From Mesostigma viride (taxonomy: Eukaryota > Streptophyta > Mesostigmatophyceae > Mesostigmatales > Mesostigmataceae), in contig RPFO01001401.1 in the NCBI GenBank assembly GCA_009746045.1, positions 1 through 64,000 on the forward strand: DNA of 64,000 nucleotides, in the 5' to 3' direction. The position numbers and the translations under genes are program-made. Of the stretch, positions 30,879-42,178 are shown in pieces. Position 1 is the stretch's first letter. Each line of letters opens with the position of its first letter. Under the pieces are notes generated by a model, which was not told the origin of the DNA, did not search any database, and was given only the letters and a program-made list of their open reading frames with translations.

Positions 30879-33030
30879 TACACCGCGCACGCAAGGGGCG
30901 GCTGCACTTACATGTACACACACCACGCACGCAAGGGGCGGCTGCACACACACGTACATACACCGCGCACGCAAGGACCGGCTCCACTCACATGTACATC
31001 CACCGCGCAACCACGGGGCGGCTGCACACACACGTACATACACCGCGCACGCAAGGGGCTGCTGCACACACACTTACACACAAAATGCACGCTTGGGGCG
31101 ACGGCACTCACATGTACATACACCGCGCACGAAAGGGGTGGCTGCACACACACGTACATCCACCGCGCACGCAAGGGGCGGCTGCACACACACATACATA
31201 CACCGCGCACGCTTGGGGCGGCTGCACACACACGTACCTACACCGCGCACGCAAGGGGCGGCTGCACACACACGTACATACACCGCGCACGCAAGGGGCA
31301 ACTGCACACACATGTACATACACCGCGCAACCACGGGGCGGCTGCACACACGCGTACATACACCGCGCACGCAAGGGGCGGCTGCACACATACGTACCTA
31401 CACCGCGCACCCAAGGGGCGACTGCACACACATGTACATCCACCGCGCACGCAAGGGGCAACTGCACACACATGTACACACACCGCGCACGCTTGGGGCA
31501 GCTGCACTCACATGTACACACACCGCGCACGCTTGGGGCGGCTGCACACACACGTACCTACACCGCGCACGCAAGGGGCGGCTGCACACACACTTACACA
31601 CAAAATGCACGCTTGGGGCGACGGCACTCACATGTACACACACCGCGCACGCAAGGGGCGGCTGCACACACACGTACACACACCATGCACGCAATTGCCG
31701 GCATGCACACACACGTACATCCACCGCGCACGCAAGGGGCAACTGCACACACATGTACACACACCGCGCACGCTTGGGGCAGCTGCACTCACATGTACAC
31801 ACACCGCGCACGCTTGGGGCGGCTGCACACACACGTACATACACCGCGCACGCAAGGGGCGGCTGCACACATACGTACCTACACCGCGCACGCAAGGGGC
31901 GGCTGCACACACACGTACATACACCGCGCACGCAAGGACCGGCTCCACTCACATGTACATCCACCGCGCAACCACGGGGCGGCTGCACACACACGTACAT
32001 ACACCGCGCACGCTTGGGGCGGCTGCACACACACTTACACACAAAATGCACGCTTGGGGCGACGGCACTCACATGTACATACACCGCGCACGAAAGGGGT
32101 GGCTGCACACACACGTACATCCACCGCGCACGCAAGGGGCGGCTGCACACACACATACATACACCATGCACGCAAGGGGCGAGTGCAAAAACATGTACAT
32201 ACACCGCGCACGCAAGGGGCAACTGCCCACACATGGACATACACCATGCACGCAAGGGGCGGCTGCACACACATGTACATCCACCGCGCACGCAAGGGGC
32301 GAGTGCACACACACGTACACACACCGCGCACGCAAGGGGCGGCTGCACACACACGTACACACACCATGCACGCAATTGCCGGCATGCACACACACGTACA
32401 TCCACCGCGCACGCAAGGGGCAACTGCACACACATGTACACACACCGCGCACGCTTGGGGCAGCTGCACTCACATGTACACACACCGCGCACGCTTGGGG
32501 CGGCTGCACACACACGTACCTACACCGCGCACGCAAGGGGCCGCTGCACACACACGTACCTACACGGCGCACGCAAAGGGCGGCTGCACACACACTTACA
32601 CACAAAATGCACGCTTGGGGCGACGGCACTCACATGTACACACACCGCGCACGCAAGGGGCGGCTGCACACACACGTACACACACCATGCACGCAATTGC
32701 CGGCATGCACACACACGTACATCCACCGCGCACGCAAGGGGCAACTGCACACACATGTACACACACCGCGCACGCTTGGGGCAGCTGCACTCACATGTAC
32801 ACACACCGCGCACGCTTGGGGCGGCTGCACACACACGTACATACACCGCGCACGCAAGGGGCGGCTGCACACATACGTACCTACACCGCGCACGCAAGGG
32901 GCGGCTGCACACACACGTACATACACCGCGCACGCAAGGACCGGCTCCACTCACATGTACATCCACCGCGCAACCACGGGGCGGCTGCACACACACGTAC
33001 ATACACCGCGCACGCAAGGGGCTGCTGCAC
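30879..33030. repeat. 40-bp satellite, segment 3
   Basis: Same unit and variant set as segment 1. A block of about 1 kb (31500-31980) recurs at 32500-32980 with the same order of variants, showing higher-order structure. It is cut at GCTGCTGCAC by the next element. Confidence 0.95.
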
Positions 33031-35041
33031 TTTGTGAGCTCACGCTCGTTCTATCTATGACCTGCGGAAGTCTCAAAGGGGGAGGGGAGGCCGCAGTAGA
33101 CAGGTCTGACTAGGTAGCCAGTACTAGGGGGGGGGGTACGGTGTTGTGGGGGGGGGGTACCGGGGACGGTACTGTGGACCGGGTCCAATTTGTGTTGTGG
33201 ACCGGGGGCAGTCCTGTGGACCGGGGACGGCGCGGCGCCACTGGCCTGTTGGTCAGTGGGCTGGCGTCCGTCACCCCACCTACGACTAGGTAGACGGTGG
33301 ATACTTAGGGTTGTGGCGGGGCAACAACCACTCCTCTTTGCAGCTGTGTCGACGGCCCACTGACGGCGTGTGTGCACTGCTATGGCGGTGCCGAATGTAA
33401 ATCACAGCTACCGGCCTCCGAATTATTATTCGGGGGCCTGTTTTATTTAAGGTTATGACGGCTGCGCGACGGGGGTCGGCAGCACCCCAATAACTTGCCG
33501 TTCGAAGTGCAGGCGGTAGCTGCCAGTGCCAGATTGTTTTATTTTTGCTGCGTTGTACTCGCCACCCCGGGCTCGCGGGAGGGGTCTGGATAGACGCGGG
33601 AGTGACTCTTGATCGGACAACTAAAGCGGGGCAGTCGTGGTGCTAGGGTGGCAACAGCTACAGGCGGAGGGGGAATACGCCGCAGGCAAGTTCGTTGTGT
33701 ATCGTATGTGCTGGGCCTGGCTAATGAATATCGTCAAGAATAGTGCATGAGCGCGCTATACGAGCATGGGAAGAAGGGGGAATCGAGCCCCCAGGCCAGC
33801 ATAGGAGCGGGGTGGCTGCAGCCCCAGCGCCAGGGGGGGCAGCACCCTAAACAGCCTAACATTTCCTCGTGCCAAGTGAGGCGACAGCGGCCGGCGGCCA
33901 GCGCGGAATGGCGGGGTCGTTGCCGCGTAGTTTAAGCGGGGACGAGTTGTTGGGACTGACGGTGCACAGCGGGGAAGGGGAAGGATGTTAGGGCGGGGCG
34001 ATAGCGGATCCCAGACGCAGCTGCGTCATTGGGGTGCCGGGGGTGCTATGCCTGTGAAGAAAGGTGTACAAAGAATTGCCGAGCCTGCAGGGGTGGCTGC
34101 CGAGGGCAGTGCCCACATGGGTGAGAACCCCCCCGCAGTGGGGGGTCCCTACGGGGATACTTTTGGCTTCCCCCTTGTATTGCCGCCTGGTTAATGAAGC
34201 ACTGGTAGCGGCAGGGGACAAGGGGGGCGACGAGAAGTCTGGGCCATACGACAGCTTGCGGCCAAGTGGCCAGGTAGTGGGTGCGGGATGTTACAAAGCC
34301 CAGGTCCTCTTGACTGGCCCAGGTCCTTATGACTGGTATGATGTTTCGGCCCTTGTTGTGTGGCCTAGTTAGCTTAGAAACTGCAGATTCTTAGGTTAGC
34401 TAATGGCTTGGACGTGTGCCTAACACGTATTTGTAATAAACATGTTTCTCTGGCAGCCCCTCACTCCAATGGAACTAAAGCAGCAATTGGATTTTGTGAG
34501 CTCACGCTCGTTCTATCTATGACCTGCGGAAGTCTCAAAGGGGGAGGGGAGGCCGCAGTAGACAGGTCTGACTAGGTAGCCAGTACTAGGGGGGGGGGTA
34601 CGGTGTTGTGGGGGGGGGGTACCGGGGACGGTACTGTGGACCGGGTCCAATTTGTGTTGTGGACCGGGGGCAGTCCTGTGGACCGGGGACGGCGCGGCGC
34701 CACTGGCCTGTTGGTCAGTGGGCTGGCGTCCGTCACCCCACCTACGACTAGGTAGACGGTGGATACTTAGGGTTGTGGCGGGGCAACAACCACTCCTCTT
34801 TGCAGCTCCCACCCACCCACCCTTGCTGCCAGACGGATGTTACAAAGCCCAGGTCCTCTTGACTGGCCCAGGTCCTTATGACTGGTATGATGTTTCGGCC
34901 CTTGTTGTGTGGCCTAGTTAGCTTAGAAACTGCAGATTCTTAGGTTAGCTAATGGCTTGGACGTGTGCCTAACACGTATTTGTAATAAACATGTTTCTCT
35001 GGCAGCCCCTCACTCCAATGGAACTAAAGCAGCAATTGGAT
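33031..35041 (+). mobile_element. split-direct-repeat element, copy 1 (TOC1/PAT/DIRS-like, non-autonomous)
   Basis: 2,011 bp with the order A1 (33031-33345, 315 bp), unique interior (33346-34285), B1 (34286-34492, 207 bp), A2 (34493-34807), a 27-bp spacer, and B2 (34835-35041). B1 and A2 are directly joined (GGAT|TTTGTG) and the outer ends are A1 and B2. This is the split-direct-repeat plan of PAT/Kangaroo/TOC1-type tyrosine-recombinase retrotransposons. There is no target duplication: joining GCTGCTGCAC to ACACACTTACAC gives the exact satellite unit seen near 22543. No recombinase or reverse transcriptase is encoded. Confidence 0.8.
33346..34285. other. unique interior of split-direct-repeat copy 1
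   Basis: 940 bp. Short open frames only, none recognisable. GC-rich, with GGGG-containing motifs. It pairs as the reverse complement of 40923-41866 in copy 2. Confidence 0.7.
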
Positions 35042-36571
35042 ACACACTTACACACAAAATGCACGCTTGGGGCGACGGCACTCACATGTACATACACCGC
35101 GCACGAAAGGGGTGGCTGCACACACACGTACATCCACCGCGCACGCAAGGGGCGGCTGCACACACACATACATACACCATGCACGCAAGGGGCGAGTGCA
35201 AAAACATGTACATACACCGCGCACGCAAGGGGCAACTGCCCACACATGGACATACACCATGCACGCAAGGGGCGGCTGCACACACATGTACATCCACCGC
35301 GCACGCAAGGGGCGAGTGCACACACACGTACACACACCGCGCACGCAAGGGGCGGCTGCACACACACGTACACACACCATGCACGCAATTGCCGGCATGC
35401 ACACACACGTACATCCACCGCGCACGCAAGGGGCAACTGCACACACATGTACACACACCGCGCACGCTTGGGGCAGCTGCACTCACATGTACACACACCG
35501 CGCACGCTTGGGGCGGCTGCACACACACGTACATACACCGCGCACGCAAGGGGCGGCTGCACTTACATGTACACACACCACGCACGCAAGGGGCGGCTGC
35601 ACACACACGTACATACACCGCGCACGCAAGGACCGGCTCCACTCACATGTACATCCACCGCGCAACCACGGGGCGGCTGCACACACACGTACATACACCG
35701 CGCACGCAAGGGGCTGCTGCACACACACTTACACACAAAATGCACGCTTGGGGCGACGGCACTCACATGTACATACACCGCGCACGAAAGGGGTGGCTGC
35801 ACACACACGTACATCCACCGCGCACGCAAGGGGCGGCTGCACACACACATACATACACCATGCACGCAAGGGGCGAGTGCAAAAACATGTACATACACCG
35901 CGCACGCAAGGGGCAACTGCCCACACATGGACATACACCATGCACGCAAGGGGCGGCTGCACACACATGTACATCCACCGCGCACGCAAGGGGCGAGTGC
36001 ACACACACGTACACACACCGCGCACGCTTGGGGCGGCTGCACACACACGTACCTACACCGCGCACGCAAGGGGCGGCTGCACACACACGTACATCCACCG
36101 CGCACGCAAGGGGCAACTGCACACACATGTACACACACCGCGCACGCTTGGGGCAGCTGCACTCACATGTACACACACCGCGCACGCAAGGGCCGGCTGC
36201 ACACACACGTACATCCACCGCGCACGCAAGGGGCAACTGCACACACACGTACATACACCGCGCACGCAAGGGGCGGCTGCACACACACGTACACACACCG
36301 CGCACGCAAGGGGCAACTGCACACACATGTACACACACCGCGCACGCTTGGGGCGGCTGCACACACACGTACCTACACCGCGCACGCAAGGGGCGGCTGC
36401 ACACACACGTACATACACCGCGCACGCAAGGGGCAACTGCACACACATGTACATACACCGCGCAACCACGGGGCGGCTGCACACACACGTACATACACCG
36501 CGCACGCAAGGGGCGGCTGCACACATACGTACCTACACCGCGCACCCAAGGGGCGACTGCACACAGTACAT
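35042..36571. repeat. 40-bp satellite, segment 4
   Basis: Continues the unit cut at 33030. The variant series beginning TTACACACAAAATGCACGCTTG occurs at about 35047 and again at about 35728, about 680 bp (17 units) apart. The end TACAT (36567-36571) is the target duplication of the foldback element. Confidence 0.95.
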
Positions 36572-37850
36572 AGTTACGTTAAATAGTGCCGGAACCTTTT
36601 GCCGCCTGAGGCAAATCGGTCCGTAACACTATTTTGCCCGGAATAACCACTTCCGAGCACCCAAGTTAATTCGGCCGAATTAACTTGGGTGCTCGGAAGT
36701 GGTTATTCCGGGCAAAATAGTGTTACGGACCGATTCTCCTCAGGCGGCAAAAGGTTCCGGCACTATTTAACGTAACTAAAACCTGGCCTCGTGGAGGGGG
36801 GACGAAGAGCCCGAGACATCCGCCTAGGCCGCTGAGCACGCACCACTAAATGCGCCGGAGCTGCCTCAGTGAGGATTCGAACCCCTGACCTCCAAGGTGC
36901 ACAGGTTTTAGTTACGTTAAATAGTGCCGGAACCTTTTGCCGCCTGAGGCAAATCGGTCCGTAACACTATTTTGCCCGGAATAACCACTTCCGAGCACCC
37001 AAGTTAATTCGGCCGAATTAACTTGGGTGCTCGGAAGTGGTTATTCCGGGCAAAATAGTGTTACGGACCGATTTGCCTCAGGCGGCAAAAGGTTCCGGCA
37101 CTATTTAACGTAACTAAAACCTGTGCACCTTGGAGGTCAGGGGTTCGAATCCTCACTGAGGCAGCTCCGGCGCATTTAGTGGTGCGTGCTCAGCGGCCTA
37201 GGCGGATGTCTCGGGCTCTTCGTCCCCCCTCCACGAGGCCAGGTTTTAGTTACGTTAAAAAGTGCCGGAACCTTTTGCCGCCTGAGGCAAATCGGTCCGT
37301 AACACTTTTTTGCCCGGAATAACCACTTCCGAGCACCCAAGTTAATTCGGCCGAATTAACTTGGGTGCTCGGAAGTGGTTATTCCGGGCAAAATAGTGTT
37401 ACGGACCGGCCGAATTAACTTGGGTGCTCGGAAGTGGTTATTCCGGGCAAAATAGTGTTACGGACCGATTTGCCTCAGGCGGCAAAAGGTTCCGGCACTA
37501 TTTAACGTAACTAAAACCTGTGCAACTTGGAGGTCAGGGGTTCGAATCCTCACTGAGGCAGCTCCGGCGCATTTAGTGGTGCGTGCTCAGCGGCCTAGGC
37601 GGATGTCTCGGGCTCTTCGTCCCCCCTCCACGAGGCCAGGTTTTAGTTACGTTAAATAGTGCCGGAACCTTTTGCCGCCTGAGGCAAATCGGTCCGTAAC
37701 ACTATTTTGCCCGGAATAACCACTTCCGAGCACCCAAGTTAATTCGGCCGAATTAACTTGGGTGCTCGGAAGTGGTTATTCCGGGCAAAATAGTGTTACG
37801 GACCGATTTGCCTCAGGCGGCAAAAGGTTCCGGCACTATTTAACGTAACT
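36572..37850. mobile_element. compound foldback element with nested 206-bp palindromes
   Basis: 1,279 bp between TACAT duplications (36567-36571, 37851-37855), starting AGTTACGTTAAATAG and ending TAACGTAACT. The 103-bp arm and its reverse complement join at CGG|CCG into 206-bp near-perfect palindromes (36572-36777, 36910-37115, then 37248 onward and the right end). Between them lie 132-bp cores: one inverted (36778-36909), one forward (37116-37247) and a third forward near 37515-37645. A truncated extra arm lies at about 37351-37408. Each core carries GGGGTTCGAATCC. No protein is encoded. It is related to the element at 15714-16155. Confidence 0.88.
37116..37247 (+). other. tRNA-like core of the foldback element
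   Basis: The stretch 37128-37163 reads like the 3' half of a tRNA: a short arm, AGGTC-like variable loop, AGGGG-TTCGAAT-CCTCA T-arm and CTGAGGCA acceptor end. Downstream, GCTCAGCGGCCTAGGCGG looks like a D-arm/A-box, so the half-order appears reversed. The acceptor complement GCCTCAG does occur 82 bp upstream inside the arm (37075-37081). No complete cloverleaf was confirmed. Confidence 0.3.
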
Positions 37851-40166
37851 TACATCCACCGCGCACGCAAGGGCCGGCTGCACACACACGTACACACACC
37901 ATGCACGCAAGGGCCGGCTGCACACACACGTACATACACCGCGCACGCTTGGGGCGGCTGCACACACACGTACCTACACCGCGCACGCAAGGGGCGGCTG
38001 CACACATACGTATACCTACACCGCGCACGCAAGGGGCGACTGCACACACATGTACATCCACCGCGCACGCAAGGGCCGGCTGCACACACACGTACACACA
38101 CCATGCACGCAAGGGCCGGCTGCACACACACGTACATACACCGCGCACGCAAGGGGCGGCTGCACACACACGTACACACACCGCGCACGCAAGGGGCAGC
38201 TGCACACACACGTACATACACCATGCACGCAAGGGGCTGCACACACACTTACACACACCTTGCACGCAAGGGCCGGCATGCACACACACTGGCATACACC
38301 GCGCACGCAAGGGGCGGCTGCACACACGTACATACACCGCGCACGCAAGGGGCGAGTGCACACACACGTACACACACCGCGCACGCAAGGGGCGGCTGCA
38401 CACACACGTACACACACCATGCACACAATTGCCGGCATGCACACACACGTACATCCACTGCGCACGCAAGGGGCAACTGCACACACATGTACACACGCTT
38501 GGGGCGGCTGCACTCACATGTACACACACCGCGCACGCAAGGGCCGGCTGCACACACACGTACATACACCGCGCACGCAAGGGGCAACTGCACACACACG
38601 TACACACACCATGCACGCAAGGGCCGGCTGCACTCACATGTACACACACCATGCACGCAAGGGCCGGCTGCACACACACTTACACACACAATGCACGCTT
38701 GGGGCAACGGCACTCACATGTACATACACCATGCACGCAAGGGGCGGCTGCACACACACGTACACACACCATGCACGCAAGGAGCGACTTCACGCACAGG
38801 TACACTCACCATGCACGCAAGGGGCGGCTGCACACACACGTACACACACCGCGCACGCAATTAAGGGACGGCTGCACACACACGTACATACACCGCGCAC
38901 GCAAGGGGCAACGGCACTCACATGTACATACACCATGCACGCAAGGGGCGGCTGCACACACACGTACATACACCGCGCACGCAAGGGGCGGCTGCACACA
39001 TACGTACCTACACCGCGCACCCAAGGGGCGACTGCACACATACGTACCTACACCGCGCACGCAAGGGCCGGCTGCACACACACGTACACACACCATGCAC
39101 GCAAGGGCCGGCTGCACACACACGTACATACACCGCGCACGCTTGGGGCGGCTGCACACACACGTACCTACACCGCGCACGCAAGGGGCGGCTGCACACA
39201 CACGTACATACACCGCGCACGCAAGGGGCAACTCCACTCACATGTACATCCACCGCGCAACCACGGGGCGGCTGCACACACACGTACATACACCGCGCAC
39301 GCAAGGGGCTGCTGCACACACACTGACACACAAAATGCACGCTTGGGGCGACGGCACTCACATGTACATACACCGCGCACGAAAGGGGTGGCTGCACACA
39401 CACGTACATCCACCGCGCACGCAAGGGGCGGCTGCACACACACATACATACACCATGCACGCAAGGGGCGAGTGCAAAAACATGTACATACACCGCGCAC
39501 GCAAGGGGCAACTGCCCACACATGGACATACACCATGCACGCAAGGGGCGGCTGCACACACATGTACATCCACCGCGCACGCAAGGGGCGAGTGCACACA
39601 CACGTACACACACCGCGCACGCAAGGGGCGGCTGCACACACACGTACACACACCATGCACGCAATTGCCGGCATGCACACACACGTACATCCACCGCGCA
39701 CGCAAGGGGCAACTGCACACACATGTACACACACCGCGCACGCTTGGGGCAGCTGCACTCACATGTACACACACCGCGCACGCTTGGGGCGGCTGCACAC
39801 ACACGTACCTACACCGCGCACGCAAGGGGCGGCTGCACACACACGTACATACACCGCGCACGCAAGGGGCAACTGCACACACATGTACATACACCGCGCA
39901 ACCACGGGGCGGCTGCACACACACGTACATACACCGCGCACGCAAGGGGCGGCTGCACACATACGTATACCTACACCGCGCACGCAAGGGGCGACTGCAC
40001 ACACATGTACATCCACCGCGCACGCAAGGGCCGGCTGCACACACACGTACACACACCATGCACGCAAGGGCCGGCTGCACACACACGTACATACACCGCG
40101 CACGCAAGGGGCGGCTGCACACACACGTACACACACCGCGCACGCAAGGGGCAGCTGCACACACAC
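37851..40166. repeat. 40-bp satellite, segment 5
   Basis: Begins with the duplicated TACAT. Units at 37991 and 39960 carry an inserted TA (ATACGTATACCTACACC), a shared private variant linking two blocks of about 1.97 kb. It ends at CAGCTGCACACACAC. Confidence 0.95.
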
Positions 40167-42178
40167 ATCCAATTGCTGCTTTAGTTCCATTGGAGTGAGG
40201 GGCTGCCAGAGAAACATGTTTATTACAAATGCGTGTTCGGCACACGTCCAAGCCATTAGCTAACCTAAGAATCTGCAGTTTCTAAGCTAACTAGGCCACA
40301 CAACAGGGGCCGAAACATCATACCAGTCATAAGGACCTGGGCCAGTCAAGAGGACCTGGGCTTTGTAACATCCTCATGGCAGCAAGGGTGGGTGGGTGGG
40401 AGCTGCAAAGAGGAGTGGTTGTTGCCCCGCCACAACCCTAAGTATCCACCGTCTACCTAGTCGTAGGTGGGGTGGCGGACGCCAGCCCACTGACCAACAG
40501 GCCAGTGGCGCCGCGCCGCCCCCGGTCCACAGGACTGCCCCCGGTCCACAAAACAAATTGGACCCGGTCCGCAGTACCGTCCCCGGTACCCCCCCCCCAC
40601 ATCACCGTACCCCCCCCCCTAGTACTGGCTACCAAGTCAGACCTGTCTACTGCGGCCTCCCCTCCCCCTTTGAGACTTCCGCAGGTCATAGATAGAACGA
40701 GCGTGAGCTCACAAAATCCAATTGCTGCTTTAGTTCCATTGGAGTGAGGGGCTGCCAGAGAAACATGTTTATTACAAATGCGTGTTCGGCACACGTCCAA
40801 GCCATTAGCTAACCTAAGAATCTGCAGTTTCTAAGCTAACTAGGCCACACAACAGGGGCCGAAACATCATACCAGTCATAAGGACCTGGGCCAGTCAAGA
40901 GGACCTGGGCTTTGTAACATCCCGCACCCACTACCTGGCCACTTGGCCGCAAGCTGTCGTATGGCCCAGACTTCGCGTCGCCCCCTTGTCCCCTGCCGCT
41001 ACCAGTGCTTCCATTAAACCAGGCGGCAATACAAGAGGGAAGCCAATCGTATCCCCGTAGGGACCCCCACTATGGGGGGGTTCTCACCCATGTGGGCACT
41101 GCCCTCGGCAGCCGCCCCTGCGGGTTCGGCGATTCTTTGTACACCTTTCTTCACAGGCATAGCACCCCCGGCACCCCAATGACGCAGCTGCGTCTGGGAT
41201 CCGCTATCGCCCCGCCCTAACATCCTTCCCCTTCCCCGCTGTGCACCGCCAGTCCCAACAACTCGTCCCCGCTTAAATTACGCGGCAACGACCCCGCCAT
41301 TCCGCCCTGGCCGCCGGCCGCTGTCGCCTCACTTAATACGAAGAAATGTTAGGCTGTTTAGGATGCTGCCCCCCCTGGCGCTGGGGCTGCAGCCCTCCCG
41401 CTCCTGCGCTGGCCTGGGGGCTCGATTCCCCCTTCTTCCCATGCTCGTATAGCGCGCTCATGCACTATTCTTGACGATATTCATTAGCCAGGCCCAGCGC
41501 ACGTGATCCACAACGAAACTTGCCTGGGACGTAATTCCCCTCCGCCTGTAGCTGTTACCACCCGAGCACCACTATTGCCCCGCCTTAGCTGTCCGATCAA
41601 GAGTCACTCCCGCGTCTATCCAGACCCCTCCCGCGAGCTCGGGGTGGCGAGTACAACGGGCGAGCAAAAATAAAACAATCTGGCACTGGCAGCTACCGCC
41701 CGCACTTCGAATGGCAGTTTCTTGGGGTGCTGCCGACCCCCGTCGCGCAGCCGTCGTAACCTTAAATTATCCAGGCCCCCGAATGATGATTCGGAGGCCG
41801 GTAGCTGTGATTTACATTCGGCACCGCCATAGCAGTGCACACACGCCGTCAGTGGGCCGTCGACACAGCTGCAAAGAGGAGTGGTTGTTGCCCCGCCACA
41901 ACCCTAAGTATCCACCGTCTACCTAGTCGTAGGTGGGGTGGCGGACGCCAGCCCACTGACCAACAGGCCAGTGGCGCCGCGCCGCCCCCGGTCCACAGGA
42001 CTGCCCCGGTCCACAAAACAAATTGGACCCGGTCCGCAGTACCGTCCCCGGTACCCCCCCCCACATCACCGTACCCCCCCCCTAGTACTGGCTACCAAGT
42101 CAGACCTGTCTACTGCGGCCTCCCCTCCCCCTTTGAGACTTCCGCAGGTCATAGATAGAACGAGCGTGAGCTCACAAA
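40167..42178 (-). mobile_element. split-direct-repeat element, copy 2 (inverted)
   Basis: 2,012 bp, reverse complement of the 33031 copy: B2 (40167-40373), spacer, A2 (40401-40715), B1 (40716-40922), interior (40923-41866), A1 (41867-42178). Joining CAGCTGCACACACAC to GTACATACACC restores the satellite unit exactly as at about 44871, so no target duplication exists. Same long-short arrangement in both copies shows that this split-repeat form is the mobile unit. It differs from copy 1 by scattered substitutions and small indels, mainly in C runs. Confidence 0.8.

Noticed and set aside
33031-35041. Interpretation of the 2-kb element as a Helitron or as two tandem LTRs
   Set aside because: The ends are not TC...CTRR and the target is not A-T. 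The split A/B repeat order and the absence of target duplication fit the split-direct-repeat class better.
37075-37163. Candidate 89-nt class II tRNA (GCCTCAG ... CTGAGGCA ends pair)
   Set aside because: Acceptor ends match, but U8, a proper D-arm and an anticodon arm are lacking, and the 5' half is part of the palindromic arm. Kept only as a tRNA-like core.
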